Shown: positions 16,197 through 25,847, counted from the stretch's first letter. The stretch: 27,473 nucleotides of DNA from JANRIC01 sp033765345 (GCA_033765345.1 JANRIC010000070.1:1-27473), one strand, 5' to 3'. Translations and numbers: made by a program. Notes: generated from the letters alone by a model not told the origin.

Positions 16197-17033
16197 ATGA
16201 AAATAAAAAGTAAAAATACAATCTTTGCAATTATAAATTCATTGTTACTATTTATGCTCACCGGATGCGAAATAGATGCCGTACAGACCTTACCCGATAG
16301 AAGCTGGCAACTGGTCTGGAGTGATGATTTTGATGGAGCTGCTGGCACAGCCCCTAACCCCGATAACTGGGTTTATGACTTAGGCACCGGACCCAACAAT
16401 GATGGCTGGGGCAATGGAGAATTCCAAGTGTATACCAATCGCCCTGAAAATATCTCCTTAGATGGAGATGGGAAGTTAGTAATTACTGCCATTCGAAATG
16501 CCGGACCGAGTTATACCTCAGCCAGAATCAAATCAAAAGGCTTGTTTGAGCAAAAATTCGGTCGTTTTGAAGCTCGCATCAAAACCCCAACCGGACCCGG
16601 AATATGGCCTGCCTTTTGGATGCTTGGTTCTGATATTGATACAAATCCTTGGCCTCAATGTGGTGAAATTGACATCATGGAGCAAAGAGGGCAGCAATCT
16701 TCTATTACTGTGGGTAGCGTACATGGGCCGGGTTATTCAGGGGGTAATGCCATCAGCAAATCTTATGGACTTGTCAATGGTCGCTTTGATGCAGATTATT
16801 TTATCTACGCTGTAGAATGGGGAGAAGATTATGTTGATTTTTTTGTAGATGGTTATTTATATAATAGAATCACTCCAGATGATGTTACTGGAGAATGGGT
16901 ATTTGATCAACCGTTTTACATGTTGCTTAATGTAGCGGTAGGCGGTAATTTTGTCGGTTTTCCCACAGACGGCACACCTTTCCCACAATCCATGTACATA
17001 GATTATGTAAAAGTGTACAGGCAAATACAATAA
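16197..17033 (+). CDS. GH16 endo-beta-1,3-glucanase (laminarinase), lipoprotein
   Basis: A 278-residue lipoprotein, lipobox MLTGC with cysteine 24, followed by acidic EID, which suggests a surface position. The rest is a single GH16 beta-jelly-roll catalytic domain of usual size. The catalytic signature GEIDIMEQRG gives nucleophile Glu157, Asp159 and acid/base Glu162; the extra Met in E-I-D-I-M-E is the beta-bulge form found in laminarinases and lichenases. Other family marks are WSDDFDG near the start, ARIKTPTGPGIWPAFWMLG before the active site, and FYMLLNVAVGGNFVG near the end. It cleaves internal beta-1,3 (or mixed 1,3/1,4) bonds, releasing oligosaccharides. It carries no own binding module; the neighbouring lipoprotein probably supplies this. 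A stem-loop follows the stop. Confidence 0.93.
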   Translation: MKIKSKNTIFAIINSLLLFMLTGCEIDAVQTLPDRSWQLVWSDDFDGAAGTAPNPDNWVYDLGTGPNNDGWGNGEFQVYTNRPENISLDGDGKLVITAIRNAGPSYTSARIKSKGLFEQKFGRFEARIKTPTGPGIWPAFWMLGSDIDTNPWPQCGEIDIMEQRGQQSSITVGSVHGPGYSGGNAISKSYGLVNGRFDADYFIYAVEWGEDYVDFFVDGYLYNRITPDDVTGEWVFDQPFYMLLNVAVGGNFVGFPTDGTPFPQSMYIDYVKVYRQIQ

Positions 17034-17047
17034 AAATATCTTCCCAA

Positions 17048-17077
17048 AAAGCCCCCATGCCCTGAGTAGGGGGCTTT
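17048..17077 (+). terminator. Stem-loop after GH16 (terminator or attenuator)
   Basis: The arms AAAGCCCCC (17048-17056) and GGGGGCTTT (17069-17077) are perfect 9-bp complements around a 12-nt loop, 15 nt after the GH16 stop. Only three T form part of the stem and C/A follow, so termination may be partial, which would lower expression of the downstream intracellular genes relative to the surface genes. Confidence 0.6.
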
Positions 17078-17147
17078 CTAAGGACTAATAAAGCGAAAAT
17101 TTAACAAATCAACAAACATCCCTTTGGTGTTGGGGGGTACTAATACA

Positions 17148-20100
17148 ATGGATACTTTACAAAGCGTCGTAATCAACGGAGAGTTTTATTACAAAATATC
17201 GAGTTCACATCTGATGCGTCCCTTTTTTATGAGCATTGTGAGTGATGCCAACCACTGGCTTTTTGTATCAAGCAACGGCGGTATCAGTGCCGGCAGGAAA
17301 AACGCAGAGTTTGCCTTGTTTCCTTATTATACGGACGATAAAATAACCGATACCGCAGAAATTACAGGAAGCAAAACAATAATCCGTGTGCCTCAAAATG
17401 GAAAAATAATGGTTTGGGAGCCTTTTTCCATGCGTAGTGAAGGCAATTTTACCATCAATAGAAATATTTATCAAAACAAATTCAGCAACAAGGTCATTTT
17501 TGAAGAAATTAATCAAGACCTTGATCTGAGTTTTCAATACGAATGGAATACAAGCAATTCGTATGGATTTGTAAAGCAATCCAGGTTACTAAATCATTCT
17601 ACTGAAACAAAAGCTATTGAGTTGATAGATGGCTTGCAAAATGTGATGCCTTACGGTGTACCTAGCGATCTGCAAATTAGAACAAGCAATTTGGTGGATG
17701 CTTATAAAAGAACCGAGTTAGTGCCAGAAACAGGTTTAGGATTGTTTGCCCTGAGTGCCATTATTGTAGATAAAGCCGAGCCCAGTGAAGCCCTCAAAAC
17801 CAATATAGCCTGGAGCTTGGGCTTAGAAAAACCTGTCTATTTACTTTCTACCTTACAACTCCCGAATTTTAGAAAAGGTGAAAACATCCGCCAAGAAGAG
17901 GACATCAAAGGTGAAAAAGGAGCTTATTTTGTGGCGGGTAATATTACACTTGAAGCCGGCAAAGAAAAAAACTGGATGATCATCGCCAATGTCAATCAAA
18001 CGCAAGCAAATGTGGTTGAGTTGAATGAACAAATTAAAAACAATACCCAATTAGCCAGTAAAATTTTAGAGGATGTAAACACAGGAACAGAACGTTTGAC
18101 TGCTCTTGCAGCAAGTGCCGATGCTTTGCAGTATACCGCCGATGCGCTAAAAGATACACGACATTTTTCCAATGTATTGTTCAACATCATGCGAGGTGGC
18201 ATTTTTGATAACAATTATCAAATTGAAAAACAAGACTTCAATGCCTACCTACAAAAGGCCAACAAAAAGGTTTACGAGGAAGTGCAAGACGCTTTAAAGA
18301 CCTTACCTGACGTTTTTTCTGTTTTTGAATTGCAAAGTATTACACAAAAATCTACTGATCCAGATTTTATGCGATTGGCAACAGAGTATTTACCCCTGAA
18401 ATTTAGCCGTAGGCACGGAGACCCAAGCCGCCCCTGGAATCAATTTTCTATCAATACCCATAGCGAAACCGACGGTTCAAAAATATTAGACTATCAGGGA
18501 AATTGGCGCGATATATTTCAAAATTGGGAAGCTTTGGTCTATTCCTATCCTGAGTTTATAGAAGGAATGATTTATAAATTCCTCAATGCTTCTACTTTTG
18601 ATGGCTATAATCCTTATAGAGTTACCAAAGATGGCTTTGATTGGGAAACCGTTGAACCTGACAATCCCTGGTCTTACATCGGCTATTGGGGTGACCATCA
18701 AATCATTTATCTATTAAAGTTCTTAGAATTTGCCGAACAAAAACAGCCCGGTGCTATTGAGAAGCTATTCAGTAAAAATGATTTTGTGTATGCCAACGTG
18801 CCTTATCAAATAAAACCTTACAGCGATATCATAAAGAACCCAAAAGATACAATCGTATTTGCACATCGTAGCGATAAGCAACTACGTGAGCGTATCCAGA
18901 CAATGGGTGCCGACGGCGCATTACTCACCAATCAGAACAACGAAATCCACCGGGTAAACTTTGCCGAGAAAATTCTGGCGACCTTACTCTGTAAACTCTC
19001 CAATTTTATCCCCGAAGGCGGCATTTGGATGAATACCCAAAGGCCTGAATGGAATGATGCCAACAATGCCTTAGTTGGCAATGGGGTCTCGATGGTTACA
19101 CTCTATTATTTAAGGAGATTTTTAAAGTTTTTTGAAAGTATTTTGCAACAGGCAGAAGTACAAAACTTTGAGGTTTCGGCAGAACTACACGTGTTTTTTG
19201 CCCAAATATCGGCTGTTTTTACAAAATACCTGCCCGTGCTTGCAGCATCAATTCCTGATGAATTGAGAAAATTAATTACCGATGACTTGGGCGAAGCAGC
19301 AAGCAGTTACAGAACTAGCATTTACCAACATCGCTTCGGGGGCGAAACAAAAACCATCTCTACCGATGAGTTGTCAAAGCTTATCAGCATTTCGCTTGAA
19401 TTTTTAGAACAAGCTATCCAAGCAAACAAACGCCCTGACCAATTGTATCACGCTTATAATTTGATGAGTTACAGTGACCAAGGCATCAAAATCACTTACC
19501 TAAGCGAGATGCTGGAAGGACAAGTAGCTGTTTTGAGTTCGGGTTACCTTCCTGCACAAGAAAGCGCGCAACTGCTGGATGCCTTGCGACAAAGTGCTTT
19601 GTATAGAAATGACCAAAATAGTTATATCTTATATCCCAATAAAAATCTGTTGGGTTTTTTACAGAAAAATAATATTCCTAAAGAACTTTTCGAAAGTTCA
19701 GAATTACTCAAAACACTCTTAGAAGAATCAAACTCCTCTATTGCTGAAAAAGACATCAAAGGAAATTTCCATTTCAACGGAAATTTTAAAAATGCAGATG
19801 ATTTAAGCAAAGCATTAGACAACCTAGGGGAAAAATATCAATCCTTATTAAATACAGATAAAGTATTGGTATTGAATATTTTTGAGGAAGTATTTAACCA
19901 CAAAGCATTTACGGGCAGGTCGGGTACATTTTATGGGTATGAAGGTTTGGGTTCTATCTATTGGCACATGGTTTCCAAACACTTGTTAGCCGTGAAAGAA
20001 ACTTGCCTACGCGCCTTGGCCGAAAATGCGGATACAGAAACGATCAACAAATTGGCGGCGCATTATTACCAAATCCATGAGGGCATTGGCGTGCATAAAT

Positions 20101-20543
20101 CGCCTGAATTGTATGGAGCTTTTCCGATTACACCCTATTCTCACACACCATTCAACAAAGGTGCACAACAGCCCGGCATGACAGGGCAAGTAAAAGAAGA
20201 TATTTTGAGCCGATTTGGTGAGCTTGGCATTTTTGTAAAAGCTGGTAAACTTCATTTTCAACCGACTTTATTGCGAAAAGAAGAATTTTTATCCAAAGAA
20301 AAAACCGTCGATTATTTTGATGTGAACGGTCAAAAACAAACTATAACAATACCTGAAAACGCGCTGTTTTTCACCATTTGTCAAGTTCCTGTGATTTACG
20401 AAATATCCAATCACAAAAGCATTGAGATTTTTGATGAATCTGCCCTTTCAAAGAAATACAATCAATCCGCTCTAAGTGAAGAAGATTCTGAAAATATATT
20501 CAAACGAAACGGAAAAATAACCTTGATAAAAGTAGGCATTTGA
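17148..20543 (+). CDS. GH149-type beta-1,3-glucan phosphorylase (GH94-like fold)
   Basis: 1131 residues from the ATG at 17148. The frame stays open to a TTG at 17124, but ATG follows a G-rich stretch (17131-17137) and is preferred. There is no signal peptide, so it acts in the cytoplasm. It belongs to the inverting phosphorylase group related to GH94: an N-terminal beta-sandwich (MRPFFMSIVSDANHWLF, SSNGGISAGRKNAEFALFPY), a helical linker, and an (alpha/alpha)6 barrel. RPEWNDANNALVGNG carries the expected general acid, Asp637. The large size and glucan context point to GH149, with GH161 as the nearest alternative; GH94 disaccharide phosphorylases are shorter. It would convert beta-1,3-oligoglucans plus phosphate into glucose 1-phosphate and a shortened chain, saving ATP. 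It is followed after 27 nt by the GH17 lipoprotein. Confidence 0.85.
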   Translation: MDTLQSVVINGEFYYKISSSHLMRPFFMSIVSDANHWLFVSSNGGISAGRKNAEFALFPYYTDDKITDTAEITGSKTIIRVPQNGKIMVWEPFSMRSEGNFTINRNIYQNKFSNKVIFEEINQDLDLSFQYEWNTSNSYGFVKQSRLLNHSTETKAIELIDGLQNVMPYGVPSDLQIRTSNLVDAYKRTELVPETGLGLFALSAIIVDKAEPSEALKTNIAWSLGLEKPVYLLSTLQLPNFRKGENIRQEEDIKGEKGAYFVAGNITLEAGKEKNWMIIANVNQTQANVVELNEQIKNNTQLASKILEDVNTGTERLTALAASADALQYTADALKDTRHFSNVLFNIMRGGIFDNNYQIEKQDFNAYLQKANKKVYEEVQDALKTLPDVFSVFELQSITQKSTDPDFMRLATEYLPLKFSRRHGDPSRPWNQFSINTHSETDGSKILDYQGNWRDIFQNWEALVYSYPEFIEGMIYKFLNASTFDGYNPYRVTKDGFDWETVEPDNPWSYIGYWGDHQIIYLLKFLEFAEQKQPGAIEKLFSKNDFVYANVPYQIKPYSDIIKNPKDTIVFAHRSDKQLRERIQTMGADGALLTNQNNEIHRVNFAEKILATLLCKLSNFIPEGGIWMNTQRPEWNDANNALVGNGVSMVTLYYLRRFLKFFESILQQAEVQNFEVSAELHVFFAQISAVFTKYLPVLAASIPDELRKLITDDLGEAASSYRTSIYQHRFGGETKTISTDELSKLISISLEFLEQAIQANKRPDQLYHAYNLMSYSDQGIKITYLSEMLEGQVAVLSSGYLPAQESAQLLDALRQSALYRNDQNSYILYPNKNLLGFLQKNNIPKELFESSELLKTLLEESNSSIAEKDIKGNFHFNGNFKNADDLSKALDNLGEKYQSLLNTDKVLVLNIFEEVFNHKAFTGRSGTFYGYEGLGSIYWHMVSKHLLAVKETCLRALAENADTETINKLAAHYYQIHEGIGVHKSPELYGAFPITPYSHTPFNKGAQQPGMTGQVKEDILSRFGELGIFVKAGKLHFQPTLLRKEEFLSKEKTVDYFDVNGQKQTITIPENALFFTICQVPVIYEISNHKSIEIFDESALSKKYNQSALSEEDSENIFKRNGKITLIKVGI

Positions 20544-20570
20544 TTGATCAAAGTCTAAAAACTCATCAAA

Positions 20571-21827
20571 ATGAAGCATTTATCAAAAATATTAGTTCTA
20601 TTTTTTATCATATCTACCGCCTTAGCCTGTAATATGATGAAGCATACAAGAAAAAACATGAAGGCAAAGCAAATTTTAGGAAACCCTGACTATCTCGCCA
20701 TATCGTATGGCGGTTATCGTACCCAAAGTCGAAGAGTACAACCAAGCATTGCCCAACTGAAAGAAGACATGAAAATTCTTTCGGCAATGGGTGTCAAAAT
20801 CATCAGAACTTACAATGTCCATTTGCCCGAAGCAAATAACATCTTGAAGGCAATCCACGAATTAAATCAAGAAAGCAAAACATTTGAAATGTATGTGATG
20901 CTAGGCGCATGGATCGACTGCAAAAATGCTTGGACAGGCTTCGAGCCCAATCATCTCGAAGAAAGTGAAAGGAATCCCGTAGAAATTGAACACGCCGTAG
21001 AATTAGCAAAAAAATACCCTGAAATCATCAAAATCATTGCAGTTGGCAACGAAGCCATGGTCAAATGGGCAACGGCTTATTATGTACAACCTGCTGTAAT
21101 ACTCAAGTGGGTCAATCATCTCCAGACTTTGAAGAAAAAAGGCGACCTACCAAAAGATTTGTGGATTACAAGCTCCGATAATTTTGCCTCTTGGGGAGGT
21201 GGTTCATCTGAATACCACGTGCCTGAGTTAAACGAACTCATCAAAGCAGTAGATTACATTTCTATGCATACCTATCCGATGCACGACACACATTATAATC
21301 CTGTTTTTTGGGGACTCTATGAAAATGAAGAGGCAAAATCTAAAGAAGAAAAGATAGCACTAGCCATGGAGCGGTCTATGCAATACGCTGTATCGCAATA
21401 TGAGGCAGTCAAAAAATATATGCAAAGCCTTGGAGTAGAAAAACCTATTCATATCGGCGAAACCGGCTGGGCAAGCTCCTCCAATGACTTATATGGAAAT
21501 ACAGGCTCAAAAGCCACCGATGAATATAAAGCCGGTATCTTCTATCAAAAAATGAGACAATGGACTCAAGAAAATAAAATCGCTTGCTTTTATTTTGAAG
21601 CATTTGACGAAATATGGAAAGATGCCTCCAACCCCGGCGGCTCGGAAAATCATTTTGGACTTTTTACCATCACCGGAGAAGCCAAATGGGCCATTTGGGA
21701 TCTGGTGGATAAAGGTGTTTTCAAAAACTTGACCCGCGATGGCAATACAATCAAAAAAAGCTACGAAGGTAACCCGCAAAAACTTTTGACCGAAGTAGAA
21801 ACTCCACCAAAAATCAGGCGTGAGTAG
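20571..21827 (+). CDS. GH17 beta-1,3-glucanase/transglycosylase, lipoprotein
   Basis: A 418-residue lipoprotein with lipobox ALAC, cysteine 20; the following residues NMMKHTRK are basic rather than acidic, so an inner-face or periplasmic position is more likely than the surface. The body is a GH17 (beta/alpha)8 domain: GVKIIRTYNVH near the start, acid/base Glu161 in VGNEAM, a HTYPMHD stretch, and nucleophile Glu297 in IGETGWAS, then FYFEAFDEIWKD near the end. It hydrolyses or transfers beta-1,3-glucan chains. It differs from the two other GH17 domains of the locus: longer and exported. It sits in a tight gene string, with 10 nt to the GH30 gene. Confidence 0.9.
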   Translation: MKHLSKILVLFFIISTALACNMMKHTRKNMKAKQILGNPDYLAISYGGYRTQSRRVQPSIAQLKEDMKILSAMGVKIIRTYNVHLPEANNILKAIHELNQESKTFEMYVMLGAWIDCKNAWTGFEPNHLEESERNPVEIEHAVELAKKYPEIIKIIAVGNEAMVKWATAYYVQPAVILKWVNHLQTLKKKGDLPKDLWITSSDNFASWGGGSSEYHVPELNELIKAVDYISMHTYPMHDTHYNPVFWGLYENEEAKSKEEKIALAMERSMQYAVSQYEAVKKYMQSLGVEKPIHIGETGWASSSNDLYGNTGSKATDEYKAGIFYQKMRQWTQENKIACFYFEAFDEIWKDASNPGGSENHFGLFTITGEAKWAIWDLVDKGVFKNLTRDGNTIKKSYEGNPQKLLTEVETPPKIRRE

Positions 21828-21837
21828 TTGACCCATA

Positions 21838-23340
21838 ATGACCCAAAGACATTTGAAATTAAAACTTTCACATATCGTACTATTAAACCTATTGATTATG
21901 AATTGCCAAGCCCAACAAGCATGGAAAACTGAAATTTACGAAACCTCGGCAAGTGGAAACCAACTGACAAAAATTGAGGAAACTCCTGTGAGTAATCATT
22001 CCATTAAAATTAAGCTCAAGCCTGAGGAAAAACTTCAAACAATCATAGGGTTTGGCGGTGCCTTTACAGAAAGCTCGGCTTATTTACTCAACAAGTTGAG
22101 CAAAAAAAACCGTGAAAAAATCTTAAAAGCGTATTTTAGTGAAGAAGGTGCCCATTATTCACTTACCAGAACACACATCAATTCCTGCGATTTTTCCCTG
22201 GGGCATTATTCTTATGCACCTGTTCCTGATGATATAGCATTAAAAAACTTCAGCATCCAAGAAGACCTGGATGATTTGATACCCATGATTCAAGATGCCC
22301 AAAAAATCTCCAAAAATGGCTTCAAAATCATTGCTTCGCCTTGGACCTCTCCCCCTTGGATGAAGGACAACAACTCGTGGATTGGCGGAAAACTACTCCC
22401 TCAATACCATGAAACCTGGGCTTTGTATTTCTCAAAATATATCACCGAATACAAAAAACAAGGAATTGATATTTGGGGAATTACCGTAGAAAACGAACCA
22501 CACGGCAACGGAAACAACTGGGAAAGTATGCTCTTTTCTCCCAAAGAAATGACCGATTTTGTGGTAGATTTTTTAGGACCTCGCTTAGAAAAAGATGGCT
22601 ACGGAGCTGTGAAAATCTTGGGCTATGACCAAAATAGAGCAGGACTCAAAGAATGGGTAGATGAAATGTACCGCGATGACCAATCTTCCCAATATTTTGC
22701 AGGAACAGCCATTCATTGGTACGAAAGCACGTATGATTATTTCCCGGATGCCCTGCAATATGCCCACAAGAAAAAACCCGAAAAATACCTGATCCAAACC
22801 GAAGCCTGCGTAGATGCCGATGTGCCCAAATGGAAAGATGATACCTGGTATTGGAGCAAAGAAGCCACCGATTGGGGCTGGGATTGGGCAAGCGAAAAAG
22901 AAAAATACCTGCATCCAAAATATGTCCCTACGTATCGCTACGCAAGGGATATCATCGGTTGCCTGAATAATTATGTAGACGGCTGGATAGATTGGAATAT
23001 GGTCTTGGATAAGCAAGGTGGACCCAATTGGTGCAAAAACTGGTGTGTCGCACCGATCATCGTTGACCCTGAAAAAGATGAAGTGTATTTCACCCCTTTA
23101 TATGATGTCATGGCTCATTTTAGCAAATTTATTCGCCCAGAAGCGGTATGTATCGGTTTTGAAAATCCCGATAAAGATTTAATGATTACCGCCGCCCAAA
23201 ACCCTGATGGCTCTCTGGTAGTCGTACTTTTGAACCAAGACGAGACCGCAAAGTCCATCAACCTGCAATTAGGAGAAAAACAGTTCGCTTTTAACATAGA
23301 TAGTCAGGCAATCCAAACGCTGATCATCAAACCCTTATGA
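21838..23340 (+). CDS. Exported GH30 glycosidase, probable beta-1,6-glucanase/beta-glucosidase
   Basis: A 500-residue protein with an N-terminal export signal (LLNLLIMNCQAQ); cysteine 23 could be lipidated, but the preceding LIMN is an atypical lipobox. The remainder is GH30: a (beta/alpha)8 barrel plus flanking beta-sandwich. Typical marks are IGFGGAFTESSAY, SPWTSPPWMK, acid/base Glu220 in VENEPHG, nucleophile Glu322 in QTEACVDA, and the late sandwich SLVVVLLNQDETAKSINL. In a beta-1,3-glucan locus the natural job is removing beta-1,6-linked branches or linkages, as in laminarin; a beta-glucosidase of subfamily 1 is the alternative. Length is normal for the family. It is followed after 44 nt by the transporter fusion. 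Confidence 0.9.
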   Translation: MTQRHLKLKLSHIVLLNLLIMNCQAQQAWKTEIYETSASGNQLTKIEETPVSNHSIKIKLKPEEKLQTIIGFGGAFTESSAYLLNKLSKKNREKILKAYFSEEGAHYSLTRTHINSCDFSLGHYSYAPVPDDIALKNFSIQEDLDDLIPMIQDAQKISKNGFKIIASPWTSPPWMKDNNSWIGGKLLPQYHETWALYFSKYITEYKKQGIDIWGITVENEPHGNGNNWESMLFSPKEMTDFVVDFLGPRLEKDGYGAVKILGYDQNRAGLKEWVDEMYRDDQSSQYFAGTAIHWYESTYDYFPDALQYAHKKKPEKYLIQTEACVDADVPKWKDDTWYWSKEATDWGWDWASEKEKYLHPKYVPTYRYARDIIGCLNNYVDGWIDWNMVLDKQGGPNWCKNWCVAPIIVDPEKDEVYFTPLYDVMAHFSKFIRPEAVCIGFENPDKDLMITAAQNPDGSLVVVLLNQDETAKSINLQLGEKQFAFNIDSQAIQTLIIKPL

Positions 23341-23384
23341 ATTTTAAATAATAATATATCAGAAACTATCAATAAAATATTGAA

Positions 23385-25751
23385 ATGAATGTAACTACAA
23401 ATCACAAAGTTCCTTTTGGGCAAAAAGTAGCCTTCGGTGTAGGGATGCTGGCAAATCAAATGTTCCCGGCTATACTTGGCATATTTATGGTCGTCTTGAT
23501 CCAAAATTTGGGCTTTCCAGGCTGGATGTTGGGCATTATTTATTTTTTACCCAGGGTTTTTGATGCCCTTACCGACCCGATTATGGGTTTTATCTCCGAT
23601 AATACAAGATCGCACTGGGGGCGTAGGAGGCAATACGTTTTTATAGGGGCACTCCTTACGGGCTTATCCTTTGTATTGATGTGGCAACTTTACAAGGAAG
23701 ATGGCGTAGAGTATAACTTCATCTACTTCCTGCTTTGGTCTTTTGTGTTCTATCTAGGAATAACCATTTTCAGCGTGCCTTACGTGGCAATGGGCTACGA
23801 AATGAGCAACGATTTCCACGAGCGAACCAGCATTATGGCAATTTCTCAATGGATAGGGCAGTGGGCTTGGGTCATTGCACCCTGGTTTTGGGTAATTATG
23901 TATGACCCCCAATGGTTTCCAAAGCCTGAGCAGGCAACTCGAGAGCTGGCTCTTTGGGTGGGGATTGTTTGCACACTATGTGCTATGGTGCCTGCTATAT
24001 TTATCCCAAGCAAATCTACGCTACACGAAAATTATGCCCCATTGACCTTTAAAACGATTGGCAGCAGCCTGAAAGAAATTGTATTGGGCTTTAAAGAAGC
24101 CTTTCAATCACCCCCTTTCAGAAAGTTGTGCATCGCCACGCTCTTTATTTTTAATGCCTTTAATACAGTGGCAGCTTTTTCCTTCTTTATTGTAGTGCAT
24201 TACCTTTTTAGCGGCAATGCTGAGGCTGCGGGCATTTGGACACCGCTTTTTGGCAGTGTGGGGGCTTTAGTAACCACCTTCGTTGTCATTCCGATAGTAG
24301 CACAAATGTCGAGAAACATGGGCAAGAAAAAAGCTTTTCTTTTGTCCCAAAGTATCTCGATTATTGGGTATATACTATTATGGTTTTTATTTATACCAGG
24401 TAAGCCCTATATGTTTATTTTTGCCTTGCCTTTTTTCTCCTTTGGGATAGGAAGTTTATTTACTTTGATGATGTCTATGACCTCTGATGTGATAGATTTA
24501 GACGAGCTAAACACAGGCAAACGCCGAGAGGGCGTTTTTGGGGCAATTTATTGGTGGATGGTCAAGTTGGGCCTTGCCATTGCGGGTGCTTTGAGCGGTC
24601 TCATCCTTGATTTTATCGGTTTTGATGCCGCCATTAGCCCTCAATCCGAAATCACTCTCATTGGGCTAAGAGCCTTTTACTCAGGGGTGCCTATTTTGGG
24701 TACACTGATTGCCATTGTTGTAATGTGGAATTACGACCTTGACGAAGTACGTGCCAGAGCAATTACTGCTGAATTGGAAAAGCGAAAAGCCAAGCCAAAG
24801 CCTACCAGTTCGTCTTCTTACCAAAGAATTAAACTGGATTTACTTATCGGAGAAAAATTAGCCTTTCAAGGCGCGCTAACCATAGATTTTTCTCACAAAA
24901 GCGAGGAAGAAATCACGTCCGTTTTTGCACAATCTTTAAGCAGTCAAATACACGGACTCTGCTTTAGCCCTTATTTGGAAAATCAAAACATCGGGGATAT
25001 TTTGAGCGAACAGCAAATCCGACGAAGAATGAAAATCATCCAACCTTATACGCAATGGGTACGCTCCTTTTCTTGTACCGAAGGCAACGAGCTGATTCCT
25101 CGAATAGCCCACGAACACGGACTGCATACCATGGCAGGAGCTTGGATAGGCAGCGATCGAAAAATCAATGAGCAGGAAATCAACAATTTAATAGCACTCG
25201 CCAAAGCAGGTCACGTAGATATTGCGGCGGTCGGTAATGAAGTCTTGCTCAGGGGAGAATTACCCAAAGAGGAACTCATCGCTTACATCCTCCAAGTAAA
25301 AAAGGCACTCCCAGGTATTCCGGTAGGATGCGTCGACACGTATCATCAATTTATCGAACACCCCGAAATGGTGGATATTTGTGATGTAATTCTTGCCAAT
25401 TGTTATCCTTTCTGGGAAGGCTACGACATTGACCAAGCTTCCACGTATTTGCAAAAAATGTACGCACTCATGAATACGATTGCTAAGAATAAAAAAGTAA
25501 TCGTGACCGAAACAGGCTGGCCTAGCCAGGGTACACCAATCAACCAAGCAGTACCTGCAAAAGTCAATGTAATGAAGTATTTTATCGACCTAAACAACTG
25601 GAGCAAAAAGCAGGACGTAGAGGTATTTTATTTCTCCTCCTTTGATGAGGCCTGGAAAGTACATCACGAAGGAGATATTGGACAACGCTGGGGTATATGG
25701 GATAAATACGAAAAACCAAAATATACCGCAGAAAAAACACAGATCAGTTAA
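23385..25751 (+). CDS. GPH-type sugar symporter fused to C-terminal GH17 domain
   Basis: 788 residues in one uninterrupted frame. Residues 1-455 are a 12-helix MFS transporter of the glycoside-pentoside-hexuronide cation symporter type. The signature loop LPRVFDALTDPIMGF followed by SHWGRRRQY is present, as is a second half with DLDELNTGKRREGVFGAIYWW. A basic, Ser/Pro linker (about 465-478, KRKAKPKPTSSSS) leads to a GH17 domain (about 480-785) with acid/base Glu619 in AVGNEV and nucleophile Glu709 in VTETGWPS. GPH carriers have both termini in the cytoplasm, so the enzyme should face inward and trim beta-1,3-oligosaccharides as they enter. Typical GPH proteins are about 450-500 residues, so the enzyme is a true addition. 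The GH17 part resembles the next gene product. Confidence 0.9.
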   Translation: MNVTTNHKVPFGQKVAFGVGMLANQMFPAILGIFMVVLIQNLGFPGWMLGIIYFLPRVFDALTDPIMGFISDNTRSHWGRRRQYVFIGALLTGLSFVLMWQLYKEDGVEYNFIYFLLWSFVFYLGITIFSVPYVAMGYEMSNDFHERTSIMAISQWIGQWAWVIAPWFWVIMYDPQWFPKPEQATRELALWVGIVCTLCAMVPAIFIPSKSTLHENYAPLTFKTIGSSLKEIVLGFKEAFQSPPFRKLCIATLFIFNAFNTVAAFSFFIVVHYLFSGNAEAAGIWTPLFGSVGALVTTFVVIPIVAQMSRNMGKKKAFLLSQSISIIGYILLWFLFIPGKPYMFIFALPFFSFGIGSLFTLMMSMTSDVIDLDELNTGKRREGVFGAIYWWMVKLGLAIAGALSGLILDFIGFDAAISPQSEITLIGLRAFYSGVPILGTLIAIVVMWNYDLDEVRARAITAELEKRKAKPKPTSSSSYQRIKLDLLIGEKLAFQGALTIDFSHKSEEEITSVFAQSLSSQIHGLCFSPYLENQNIGDILSEQQIRRRMKIIQPYTQWVRSFSCTEGNELIPRIAHEHGLHTMAGAWIGSDRKINEQEINNLIALAKAGHVDIAAVGNEVLLRGELPKEELIAYILQVKKALPGIPVGCVDTYHQFIEHPEMVDICDVILANCYPFWEGYDIDQASTYLQKMYALMNTIAKNKKVIVTETGWPSQGTPINQAVPAKVNVMKYFIDLNNWSKKQDVEVFYFSSFDEAWKVHHEGDIGQRWGIWDKYEKPKYTAEKTQIS

Positions 25752-25757
25752 ATTTAT

Positions 25758-25794
25758 AGGCAAGTTTTTGGATAAAGTATGTCCAAACTTGCCT
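25758..25794 (+). terminator. Intergenic hairpin between fusion gene and second GH17
   Basis: The arms AGGCAAGTTT (25758-25767) and AAACTTGCCT (25785-25794) are perfect 10-bp complements 6 nt after the fusion stop, and the stem can extend by GGA/TCC with a two-base bulge. No T-run follows, so it may be an mRNA-stability element or a weak attenuator. Confidence 0.5.
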
Positions 25795-25847
25795 GCACAA
25801 ACACGCATAGCTACTTAAGTCACACATTTTAAATTATACATTTTGTT

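Noticed and set aside
17124..17147. TTG at 17124 as start of the phosphorylase
   Set aside because: It adds only eight weak residues; the ATG at 17148 follows a G-rich stretch and begins a sensible N-terminus. Kept as an alternative in the gene entry.
22585..23016. 143-residue open frame on the minus strand inside the GH30 gene
   Set aside because: It lies wholly opposite a well-supported enzyme gene containing catalytic motifs, and its translation looks like an antisense shadow (Ile/Phe/Gly-rich, no domain).
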